From: an uncultured Oscillospiraceae bacterium
Lineage (GTDB): Bacteria; Bacillota_A; Clostridia; Oscillospirales; Oscillospiraceae
Direction: 5' to 3'
DNA length: 16,817 nucleotides
Assembly (NCBI GenBank): GCA_900754605.1
Contig: CAAEDK010000095.1
Coordinates: forward strand, 1 to 16,817
The translations under genes and the position numbers were made by a program. Under the pieces are notes generated by a model. It was not told the DNA's origin. It ran no database searches and saw nothing but the letters and a program-made list of their open reading frames with translations. This document shows, piece after piece, positions 8,301-13,965 of the stretch; positions within the stretch are counted from its first letter, which is position 1; the number at the start of each line of letters is the position of its first letter.

Positions 8301-8541
8301 GGAAGGTTCCTTGAAAAATGGGGATAGGCTGAAAATCGGAGCCGCTCAGATCTAAATCGGTGGTAAGTTCCACTGTGACACCCTGGGACCAGACATCCCG
8401 GGTACAGCTTTGGACCAGGGTATAAAACTCTTTGGCGCTGGAAATGGTGACGTGGTCGTCCTCTGCGAAGACAGGGGGGACCAGGGAGAGGAGCGTCGCG
8501 GCTGTCAGGATCAGCGCTGCCGCCCGTTTATACAGTTTCAT
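5359..8541 (-). CDS. Exported membrane-anchored protein: GLUG-repeat solenoid split by a helical coiled-coil region
   Basis: A 1060-residue surface protein of no characterised function that I recognise. A signal peptide covers residues 1-26 (basic KLYKR, hydrophobic core, likely cleavage after VFA). GLUG-type motifs (xGGIAG) occur at 155-160, 183-188, 215-220, 244-249 and 270-275, then resume at 658-663, 712-717, 740-745, 766-771 and 792-797. Between them, about 288-625 is charged, almost glycine-free and helical, with heptad-like stretches such as DDLNELLEQADRLSRRLNDL. A mixed beta-like domain spans about 840-1010, then one membrane helix (about 1018-1038) and a basic RRRKKK stop-transfer, giving a type I topology. 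Cysteines recur at equivalent repeat positions (143, 197, 229, 258, 699). The start has AAGGAGG 6 nt upstream, and the gene overlaps the MMPL transporter gene by 14 nt. I infer it is an extracellular partner of that transporter. Confidence 0.88.
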   Translation of the reverse strand: MKLYKRAAALILTAATLLSLVPPVFAEDDHVTISSAKEFYTLVQSCTRDVWSQGVTVELTTDLDLSGSDFQPIPIFQGTFHGNGHTIRGITYDHKGSTLGLFRTLTESAVVENLSVEGLLEPQGSASQLGLLAGENYGTIRSCSAKGTVSGQEDVGGLVGVNGETGRIEGSSSQAQISGVTNVGGIAGQNLGTLEQCVNTGLLNPDPDQEIPTSVGGIAGLSRGTIQSCSNSGEIGYQHLGYNMGGIVGLQSGSVLQCSNTGQVWGRKDVGGIVGQFEPNADVTYGDSPMDRLNNSLASLFDEMEVFANQVNEIAVRGVEDAQVIHDALSSIQDRTYDAGKEGKEDFQAMSDDLYEYTNHISDALDSLRDHVDSFSDDAFDDLNELLEQADRLSRRLNDLLDHLDGGLGDAVQTMDRTVSGIREQARSIQSHIAQMKQELDALAQYIWEVAKLIAEKDFEGALQVPFPSLNPKKHIQGINTGLKKISSLLFQLPSQWREIFEQLSDDLGDDRDRIQRTLDALNDAASHLVDAGDRLTDQVSGDLDEVDLGADQIRKLLKDYTDQLGDKAQAAVDDIDAQLDVIQDRVDQMTQYAGQDTQALHTTTMSMIQQLDVVRQAIYDLGKKPEITITDLTDVTQGPGLISGCAVTCTVNGDANVGGIAGNVSPELGDDPEETLEMDDLKLLADVYATTRAVIRSCRFNGDVVVKNDCGGGIAGRCEMGAILDSAARGTVETGTDYCGGIAGRTKGSIIRSSSLVDLTGESWLGGVAGLGEDLLDCRAMVRAQGDGEYWGAIAGQAEGDLAGNRYLMEDLAGLDGVDYSELAQGLDFESFRQLNYLPEDFLTFSYRFTVNGSLLAEVPFTYGGDLDPEQIPAPPEQNGQFSQWPFFPTQNLRRSMVLEAEFEDPTSTLSSGEDIPTLLAQGIFSPDAKLTIRTQPIADATVDGCAGVGAWTYSVTGSKEDTVILRLRTEGAEHPDAALYQDGHWSRVEGELDGSYLVFQAPVQGQVLLLDQRELPVLAAALCGGGLALLLALFLIRRRKKKALASTPQAEDLSQPVG

Positions 8542-10987
8542 GGGGTTCCTCCTTCTCTGTGTCAGGCAGGTCCAGCTGCTGATACTTGCTCTCGATCAGC
8601 GCATCCACACTGCCGTGGAGCACGCCTTTGAACTCTCCGTCCACGAAGCCGGACACATGGCCGCGGATATGGCCATCCAGACGCATGGAACCCTGGTTGA
8701 AGCGCTGCTTCCGGTCTCGGTTGAGGGTGATGGCGGTGCGCTCGATGAGTGCGTCCCCCAACATGAGCAGCTGGGGCAGAACAGTCATGACCAGTGCGAT
8801 AGAAGTAACGGTGCCGCGTCCCAAGGTGAGGCCGACCGATCCGATCGTTGCATTGGTGGATATGCCTCCAATGAGAAAGCCGGCTACGGACATGATGGTT
8901 CCGGAGGTCAGGATGGTGGAAAAGCTCTGATCCAGAGCCTCCACCGCAGCCTGCCGGTGATCCATCTGGGTTTTGAGATCCAGATAGCGGTTGGTGATGA
9001 CGATGGCGTAGTCGATGGTGGCACCCATCTGGATGGAGCTGACCACCAGGTAGCTGAGGAAATAGAGGTTGGTGTGGGTCAGCACAGGGACGGTAAAGTT
9101 GATCCAGATGGAACCCTGAATGGTGAGAACCAGCAGGATGGGCAGTCCGGCGGACTTAAAGGTAAACAGCAGGATGACCATGACGAACAGGACGGTGAGG
9201 ATACTGATCTTCATATTGTCCTGAGTGAAGGAGTTGGCCAGATCCAGGGCATTGGTGGAGTTGCCCACCAAAAGTACATCGTCTCCATAGTATTTCTGGG
9301 CGATGGTGCGGATCTGGCTGAGAAGGGCCTGGGTCTCTGCTCCCTCCGTGGGCACATCGGCCACAAAGACCATGCGGGTCCAGTGCTCGCCGCGAAGCTG
9401 TTCCAGGCCAATATCCAGCTTCTCCTCCAAATCATCTACCTTGTCTGCCTGTTCGCCAGTCAGGTTGACCACCCCTTTATCCCGCTGCTCCAGTAGGAAT
9501 TCAAATACATCGATCAGGGGGACAGCGTAGTCATCTGGATTTTGGAAGATGGCTCCATATTCCTCGGCGTTGAGGCCATAGGCTTGATAGAGCAGCCGGG
9601 CCAGTTCGATGTCTACACCGGCCAGCTCTGCGAACTGCCTGGGAGTCATCTCGTCGGTCAGCACCCAGTCGTCCTCCACTTCGGTGTTGGCAAGTCCGGT
9701 GGCTGTTGTGACGGGAGCCAAATCGGCTACCTCCCGGAGGATCTTACCTTCATTTTCATAGCTTCCTCGGGGGACTAGGACGGCAATGGTGTTTTTCTGT
9801 CCGAAGGTGCGGCTGACCTTTTCTTCGGCCAGCTGCCAGTCAGGTTTATTGCCGAAATCGGCATCGTTGGTGTCAAAGACATAGTCGCAGTGGTTGGACA
9901 GCACAGCGCATGCCACCAGTGCTACCAGAAAGATAGGGGGGAGGATGTAACGGAGATGGATCACTCCTTTGCCGAACCAGTTGATATGGGGGACCAGATT
10001 GCGGTGACGGGTTTTTTCAATGGGGCCGCTGAACAGCATCAGCAGACCGGGCATCAGCAGGAAAACGCACAGCATGCTGAAGATGATGCCTTTGGTCAGT
10101 ACAATGCCCATATCGAAGCCGATGCGCAGCTGCATCAGCATTAGGGCTACCAGTCCGGAGATGGTAGTGAGACTGGAAGAGGAGATCTCGATGATGGCCT
10201 TGCTCAGGGCGGCGATATCGGCCTCTCGGGCATCCAAACCGTTGTCACGCTCCTCCATATACCGGTGGCAAAAGATGATGGCATAGTCAATGGCCATGGC
10301 CAGCTGCAAAACGATGGCGATGGAGTTGGTAATGAAGGAAATGGTTCCGAAAATGAAGTTCGTCCCCATATTCAAAACTGCGGCGGCAGCAAAAACAATG
10401 AGGTAGACTGGAACTTCCATGTAGCTTTTAGAGGTGAAGAGCAGTACGACCACAATGACCACAGCGGCGATAGCTAGGATTACAGTCATCTCCTGCTGAA
10501 GGCTGGCCGACTCATCCCGGCCCACGGTGGTGGAAGGGTAGTAGTCATAGCCCTCTAAAAGCTGCTCCACCTGGAGGAGGACGGCGGCGGTGTCCGGATC
10601 ATCCTCCTCTCCGTCGAAGGAAACAGAGAACAGGGCCGCAGAATCGTGGTAATGGTCCTGGGTATCATCAAATTCCACAGAAGAGACACCAGGGATCTTT
10701 TCGATTTTTAAAGAGAGGTTGTAGGCTGCGTCATAGGTGATATTGGATACCATAATATTCGCACTGCCTAAGGTGATAAATTCCTCGTCCATCAAAGTCA
10801 GGCCGCGCCGCGTTTCTGTGTGGGCGGGGAGATAGGTGGTAATGTCATCGTTGATATGCACCTTGCTGATGGAGACTGCGCAGAAGATAAAAGCGGCCAG
10901 GAAGATCAGATAAAAGGCCTTTCGTTTATCCACAATAAAGCGCGCCAGCTTGAGCATGGGGCTTTCTGCTTTCTTTTCATGTTCCAT
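8528..10987 (-). CDS. MMPL/RND-superfamily membrane transporter
   Basis: An 819-residue transporter with the RND plan: helix 1 (about 24-41), an extracellular domain (about 45-165), helices 2-6 (about 167-320), helix 7 (about 346-364), a second larger extracellular domain (about 366-592), then helices 8-12 (about 594-745). The Asp-Tyr proton-relay pairs expected in MMPL proteins are present in both halves: AMAIDYAI (Asp234-Tyr235) and GATIDYAI (Asp659-Tyr660). Such proteins use the proton-motive force to export lipids, glycolipids or drugs. The C-terminal cytosolic tail carries an unusual short repeat of about six residues (769-798, LDGHIR GHVSGF VDGEFK GVLHGS). The ATG has GGGAG 8 nt upstream and lies 15 nt from the TetR stop. 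The GLUG gene overlaps its end, so the two proteins are probably made together. The substrate is unknown. Confidence 0.94.
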   Translation of the reverse strand: MEHEKKAESPMLKLARFIVDKRKAFYLIFLAAFIFCAVSISKVHINDDITTYLPAHTETRRGLTLMDEEFITLGSANIMVSNITYDAAYNLSLKIEKIPGVSSVEFDDTQDHYHDSAALFSVSFDGEEDDPDTAAVLLQVEQLLEGYDYYPSTTVGRDESASLQQEMTVILAIAAVVIVVVLLFTSKSYMEVPVYLIVFAAAAVLNMGTNFIFGTISFITNSIAIVLQLAMAIDYAIIFCHRYMEERDNGLDAREADIAALSKAIIEISSSSLTTISGLVALMLMQLRIGFDMGIVLTKGIIFSMLCVFLLMPGLLMLFSGPIEKTRHRNLVPHINWFGKGVIHLRYILPPIFLVALVACAVLSNHCDYVFDTNDADFGNKPDWQLAEEKVSRTFGQKNTIAVLVPRGSYENEGKILREVADLAPVTTATGLANTEVEDDWVLTDEMTPRQFAELAGVDIELARLLYQAYGLNAEEYGAIFQNPDDYAVPLIDVFEFLLEQRDKGVVNLTGEQADKVDDLEEKLDIGLEQLRGEHWTRMVFVADVPTEGAETQALLSQIRTIAQKYYGDDVLLVGNSTNALDLANSFTQDNMKISILTVLFVMVILLFTFKSAGLPILLVLTIQGSIWINFTVPVLTHTNLYFLSYLVVSSIQMGATIDYAIVITNRYLDLKTQMDHRQAAVEALDQSFSTILTSGTIMSVAGFLIGGISTNATIGSVGLTLGRGTVTSIALVMTVLPQLLMLGDALIERTAITLNRDRKQRFNQGSMRLDGHIRGHVSGFVDGEFKGVLHGSVDALIESKYQQLDLPDTEKEEPHETV

Positions 10988-11002
10988 AAAAAACTCCCAT
11001 TG

Positions 11003-11578
11003 TCAGTTGATCAGGATAAAGTGGGACAGGTTAGAGATCAGAGTCTCCTGTGGGACTGGGTCATCGCTGGTCAGCCACCACCGAATCAGGGCCAGTACCG
11101 CCCCAATATAAAAACGGGCGGCGATCTGGGGATCGACCTCAGGGGCGGCATTCCGAAAAGAGGGCTTGGACAGCTGATGACACAGTTCTTGGGCTGCACG
11201 GTCTGACAGGACATGGACCTCGGCCTCCATCCCGCTGTTCAAACAGGCCAGATACAGGGAGCGACGATTTTGGAAGAAATCCAGGGTGTTTTTCACTGCA
11301 GTGAGAAAGTACTCCTTTGGGGAGGTCATCTCCTCCCTGGGAAGGCAGGTTTCTACGCATTCCTGCTCCAACTGAGAGAGCAGATAACTGAGCAGCTCCC
11401 GCTTGTCATTAAAATGTGCGTAAAATGTGGTGCGGTGCACCATGGCCCGACTGCATATATCGACCACAGACAGTTCGGAGAAGGGCCGCTCTTCCATTAA
11501 CTCGGCCAGTGCCTTGACCAAAAGAGCGCGGGTCTTGCGCTGGCGCAGATCCAGATGTTCTTCATTTTTTCGATCCAT
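11003..11578 (-). CDS. TetR/AcrR-family transcriptional regulator
   Basis: A 191-residue one-domain-pair repressor. The N-terminal helix-turn-helix is clear at about 33-60 (SVVDICSRAMVHRTTFYAHF then NDKRELL). The rest is an all-helical ligand and dimerisation domain; its final part (ARFYIGAVLALIRWWL) resembles the C-terminal core often found in Firmicute TetR proteins that adjoin MMPL or Pip/YhgE-type genes. It is the first gene of the minus-strand operon with the MMPL transporter and the GLUG protein, and its stop is 15 nt from the next start. GGAG lies about 8 nt before the ATG. By family behaviour it should repress its own operon until an inducer, perhaps the pump substrate, binds. Confidence 0.92.
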   Translation of the reverse strand: MDRKNEEHLDLRQRKTRALLVKALAELMEERPFSELSVVDICSRAMVHRTTFYAHFNDKRELLSYLLSQLEQECVETCLPREEMTSPKEYFLTAVKNTLDFFQNRRSLYLACLNSGMEAEVHVLSDRAAQELCHQLSKPSFRNAAPEVDPQIAARFYIGAVLALIRWWLTSDDPVPQETLISNLSHFILIN

Positions 11579-11609
11579 GCTTCACACTCCATATGCGTTG
11601 ATCGAGATT

Positions 11610-11638
11610 ATGATAGCCTATTACACAACAACTGTCAA
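11610..11638 (-). promoter_or_regulatory. Sigma-A promoter of the TetR-MMPL-GLUG operon
   Basis: On the minus strand, -35 TTGACA (11633-11638), a 17-nt spacer and -10 TATCAT (11610-11615). The predicted start is near 11603, giving a leader of about 25 nt before the TetR ATG. No other convincing promoter was seen within the three-gene operon. Confidence 0.8.
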
Positions 11639-11655
11639 GATAATATACATGTGTA
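11622..11655. promoter_or_regulatory. Candidate TetR operator half-sites
   Basis: TACACA at 11622-11627 lies in the promoter spacer. An imperfect palindrome, TATACATGTGTA (one arm mismatch), occupies 11644-11655 just upstream of the -35. Their starts are 22 bp apart, about two helical turns, so both would sit on one DNA face around the -35. This is suggestive only; the dyad is weak compared with the two operators near 2700. Confidence 0.35.
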
Positions 11656-11769
11656 GATTATATGAAAGGGAGAGGCGGTGAGACGCAAATTTTGACAGCG
11701 AATCAGGCTGCCGGACAAGGGCGGCAGAGAAGAGGGGAAAACAGGGGGAAAGCAGCCGGAGAAAGTCTC

Positions 11770-11798
11770 TTGAGTGCGGAGCGGCTTTCTGCTATACT
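11770..11798 (+). promoter_or_regulatory. Extended -10 promoter of ylmH
   Basis: -35 TTGAGT (11770-11775), a 17-nt spacer ending in TGC, and -10 TATACT (11793-11798). Transcription would begin near 11805, about 45 nt before the GTG chosen for ylmH. The promoter falls inside an open frame that continues upstream from ylmH, which argues that the upstream part is not coding. Apart from this promoter, 11656-11769 shows no feature. Confidence 0.75.
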
Positions 11799-11850
11799 GT
11801 CAGCAGAAGCTCACCGGGTAGACTCTGGAAAAGACAGGAGCGTGGGAGAC

Positions 11851-12648
11851 GTGAACAAGACAGAACTGTTGGACCGCTGTGCCCGAAGTGGGGAGGAGCG
11901 GATGCTGCTGGCCCGGGTGCTGGACAAGCTGGAGCTGTCCCAAAACCGGGGTGTTCCGGCCCATACCCCCTTCCTCTCACCGGGGGAGCAGGCGTTGGTG
12001 CAGGATCTGTTGAATGCTTGGGGGCACCCACGCTGCGTCTGGACCGGAGGCTATGAGGGGGCAGAGCGGCAAATCTGCCGCTTCCTTCCTGACTGGCAGG
12101 AGCCTGAGGATGCCTTGTGTGACCCGGATGGGCCTCTGGCAGCGCTTGAAGCGCTGTTTCCCCGGGATACATCCCTGTCTCACCGGGATATCTTGGGAGG
12201 ACTGATGGGGCTTGGACTGACTCGGGAGAAGCTGGGAGATATCCTGATGGAACGTGACCGCTGTCAGGTAGTCATCCTTCGGGAGGTACTGCCGATTCTC
12301 CTCAGCCAATGGGAAGGGGCTGGCCGCTATCGGCTGAAGGTTCGGGAGATCCCAGTGTCGGAACTAACTCCCCATCCGCCAGAGATCAAGACCGTTCGGG
12401 ATACCGTGGCAACCATGCGGTTAGATGCGGTGTTAGCCTCTGGTTTTTCTACTTCGCGATCCAAAGCGGCGGAGTTGATCAGTGCGGGCAGAGTATCAGT
12501 GAACCACCGGGAGTGTACAAAGACGGATCGGGCGGTAGAGGCAGGGGATGTCCTGACTTGCCGTGGTTTGGGCAAATGCGTGGTCCAGGAGGTGTTGGGG
12601 CAGTCCAAAAAGGGACGCACCATGCTGGTACTGGAACGATATATTTGA
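11851..12648 (+). CDS. ylmH: YlmH-family S4-domain RNA-binding protein
   Basis: A 265-residue protein from the GTG start. The N-terminal domain opens [30 protein letters not shown], runs through FLSPGEQ and matches the YlmH N-terminal architecture. A C-terminal S4 RNA-binding domain begins at about 189 ([22 protein letters not shown], then SAGRVSVNH). B. subtilis YlmH associates with ribosomes and has been linked to ribosome-associated quality control of stalled 50S complexes. The frame is open for 63 more codons upstream, but that stretch lacks YlmH character and contains a good promoter, and YlmH proteins are normally about 255-265 residues, so I chose the GTG at 11851 with AGGAG 10 nt before it. 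It is not beside divIVA or other ylm genes here. DUF896 follows after 55 nt. Confidence 0.9.
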   Translation: MNKTELLDRCARSGEERMLLARVLDKLELSQNRGVPAHTPFLSPGEQALVQDLLNAWGHPRCVWTGGYEGAERQICRFLPDWQEPEDALCDPDGPLAALEALFPRDTSLSHRDILGGLMGLGLTREKLGDILMERDRCQVVILREVLPILLSQWEGAGRYRLKVREIPVSELTPHPPEIKTVRDTVATMRLDAVLASGFSTSRSKAAELISAGRVSVNHRECTKTDRAVEAGDVLTCRGLGKCVVQEVLGQSKKGRTMLVLERYI

Positions 12649-12703
12649 TATGCATAGGCGGCAGAGTCAAGCCAAGCCGTGCCGTGATAGGAGGATCAAG
12701 GAT

Positions 12704-12913
12704 ATGGATGAAAAAAAGATCCAGCGGATCAATGAGTTGGCGAAGAAGTCTAAGACAGTCCAAGGGTTGACCCCAGAGGAGAAAGAGGAGCAGGCGATCC
12801 TGCGGCGTGAGTATCTGGATGCTGTCCGGGGGAATTTGGAGGCACAACTGAATCATACCTACATCCAGAGACCGGATGGTACCCGGATCCAAATGAAAAA
12901 AAGAAAAGATTGA
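12704..12913 (+). CDS. ynzC: DUF896-family small cytosolic protein (YnzC-like)
   Basis: A 69-residue protein opening [18 protein letters not shown] and continuing [24 protein letters not shown], the hallmark two-helix hairpin of DUF896/YnzC. It ends in the family's [12 protein letters not shown] segment and a lysine-rich tail. The family is small and helical, and its molecular function is not established; in B. subtilis the gene lies in the SOS-linked yneA region. I chose the ATG with AGGAGG 9 nt upstream over a longer in-frame start inside the ylmH 3' end. It probably shares the ylmH transcript. No terminator is visible after it; the degV promoter starts 10 nt beyond the stop. Confidence 0.9.
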   Translation: MDEKKIQRINELAKKSKTVQGLTPEEKEEQAILRREYLDAVRGNLEAQLNHTYIQRPDGTRIQMKKRKD

Positions 12914-12923
12914 GCCTGTTTTA

Positions 12924-12952
12924 TTGACATCGTACCGAATGTCTGGGATAAT
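12924..12952 (+). promoter_or_regulatory. Extended -10 promoter of the degV-family gene
   Basis: -35 TTGACA (12924-12929), a 17-nt spacer ending in TGG, and -10 GATAAT (12947-12952): a strong extended -10 sigma-A promoter. A small inverted repeat, GACAT (12926-12930) and ATGTC (12939-12943), lies at the -35 and in the spacer and could be an operator half-site pair, but it is short. The predicted start is near 12959. Confidence 0.82.
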
Positions 12953-12996
12953 AGTAAGGTTATAAAGATTGTATCAATAGAAAACAGGAGGCCGTT

Positions 12997-13866
12997 ATGG
13001 CACAGAAAATCAAATTTGTTACTGACTCCGCCGCGGATATTCCCCGACCTCTGCGGGAGGAACTGGATATTCTGGTGATCCCCTTTCCGATTGCCATGGG
13101 GGGACGTGAGTATCAGGACGGTGTTGATTTTACCCCTGCGGAATTTTATGATATGCTGCTGGCAGCACCGCAGATCCCCACCCATGCCCAACTGACCCCT
13201 TTTGTGTTCAGCCAGTGCTTTGAGGAAGTGTTCCGTCAGGGCTATACCGATCTGATCTATGTCTCTATCAACTCTAAGGGCTCCGCTACCTACCAGAATG
13301 CCCTCCAAGCCCGGGAGGAGTTTTATGAGGACAGGCCGGAGACGGAAGAAAAGTTCCGTATTCACATTGTGGATTCCCACCTTTATACCATGGGATACGG
13401 CTGGGCGGTGGTACAAGGGGCACGGATGGCCCGGGATGAGAAACCTGTCCAGGAGATCCTGGCCTACATCCAGGACTGGATCGACCATGTTCGTGTCCTG
13501 TTTGCTCCGCTTGACCTGCGTTTTGCCAAGAAATCCGGCCGGGTCTCTGCCGCAGCAGCCTTTATGGGAGAGGCTCTGGGGCTGAAGCCGGTGATGACCT
13601 TTGAGGGCGGAGATTCCAAGGTGCTGACCAAGGTGCGTGGGGTGAAAAATGTGATCCCAACACTTTTGGAAATGTGTCAGAAAACCAGGGAACCCAATAC
13701 ACCATATCTGATTGTCCGGGCTGGAAACCCGGAACAGACGAACTGCATGATCACCGCCTGTGCCCAGAAGTTAGAGCGGCCTGCTGATCTGATCTATGAG
13801 ATCGGCGGTGTGATTGCCATCAACGCCGGCCCCAATTTGGTTGGCATGATCTACCGGGAGAAGTGA
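12997..13866 (+). CDS. DegV-family fatty-acid-binding protein
   Basis: A 289-residue cytosolic two-domain protein of normal DegV length. Motifs: KFVTDSAADIP at 6-16; PIAMGGREYQDGVDFTPAEFYDML, the variable-loop helix; SINSKGSATYQNA at 90-102, matching the ligand-loop motif SS-x-LSGTY; FAKKSGRVS at 176-184; and a C-terminal VIAINAGPN at 272-280. DegV/FakB proteins bind one fatty acid; FakB members present it to FakA kinase for phospholipid synthesis. Two conserved polar positions differ: the usual TSQP reads THAQ (62-65), and the histidine of the VIGTHxGPG motif is Asn276. A ligand with a different head group, or a DegV subtype unlinked to FakA, is possible. AGGAGG precedes the ATG by 5 nt. No fakA gene is seen here. 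Confidence 0.92.
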   Translation: MAQKIKFVTDSAADIPRPLREELDILVIPFPIAMGGREYQDGVDFTPAEFYDMLLAAPQIPTHAQLTPFVFSQCFEEVFRQGYTDLIYVSINSKGSATYQNALQAREEFYEDRPETEEKFRIHIVDSHLYTMGYGWAVVQGARMARDEKPVQEILAYIQDWIDHVRVLFAPLDLRFAKKSGRVSAAAAFMGEALGLKPVMTFEGGDSKVLTKVRGVKNVIPTLLEMCQKTREPNTPYLIVRAGNPEQTNCMITACAQKLERPADLIYEIGGVIAINAGPNLVGMIYREK

Positions 13867-13875
13867 GCACAGTAG

Positions 13876-13908
13876 TGGCCCCGGCCCGGGGATTCCGGGC
13901 CGGGGCCA
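13876..13908 (+). terminator. GC-rich hairpin after the degV-family gene (terminator-like, no U-tract)
   Basis: A perfect 13-bp all-GC stem, GGCCCCGGCCCGG with its complement at 13895-13907, extended by one T-A pair, with a 5-nt loop. The bases after it (ATGCCGTTT) contain no proper T run. It may attenuate or pause rather than fully terminate, leaving read-through into the permease gene, for which I see no good promoter of its own. Confidence 0.55.
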
Positions 13909-13910
13909 TG

Positions 13911-13929
13911 CCGTTTCACGTGGAAACGG
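13911..13929. repeat. Second dyad with parS-like core
   Basis: CCGTTTC, 5-nt centre ACGTG, GAAACGG. The 13 bases at 13913-13925 (GTTTCACGTGGAA) exactly match the interior of the reverse complement of the B. subtilis parS consensus TGTTCCACGTGAAACA; the three outer positions differ. It may be a degenerate ParB/Spo0J site or simply part of the double-hairpin intergenic region. Confidence 0.4.
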
Positions 13930-13965
13930 TGGTGTATCTGGCTCTAGGAAAGGAAGTCGGTTCCT

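Noticed and set aside
8432..9496. Long plus-strand open frame (354 codons) opposite the GLUG and MMPL genes
   Set aside because: It is entirely antisense to two recognisable proteins and its translation (Asp/Gly/His/Gln-rich) resembles no family.
11621..11649. Plus-strand promoter TTACAC with 17 nt to TATACA overlapping the TetR promoter
   Set aside because: It is weaker than the ylmH-proximal promoter and would give a leader of about 200 nt. AT-rich promoter DNA often produces such matches.
11692..11697. TTGACA as a -35 for ylmH
   Set aside because: No acceptable -10 lies 16-18 nt downstream. The TTGAGT/TATACT pair at 11770-11798 is better placed.
12859..13488. Minus-strand open frame of 209 codons opposite the degV-family gene
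   Set aside because: The DegV motifs on the plus strand are decisive, and the minus frame has no ribosome binding site or promoter.
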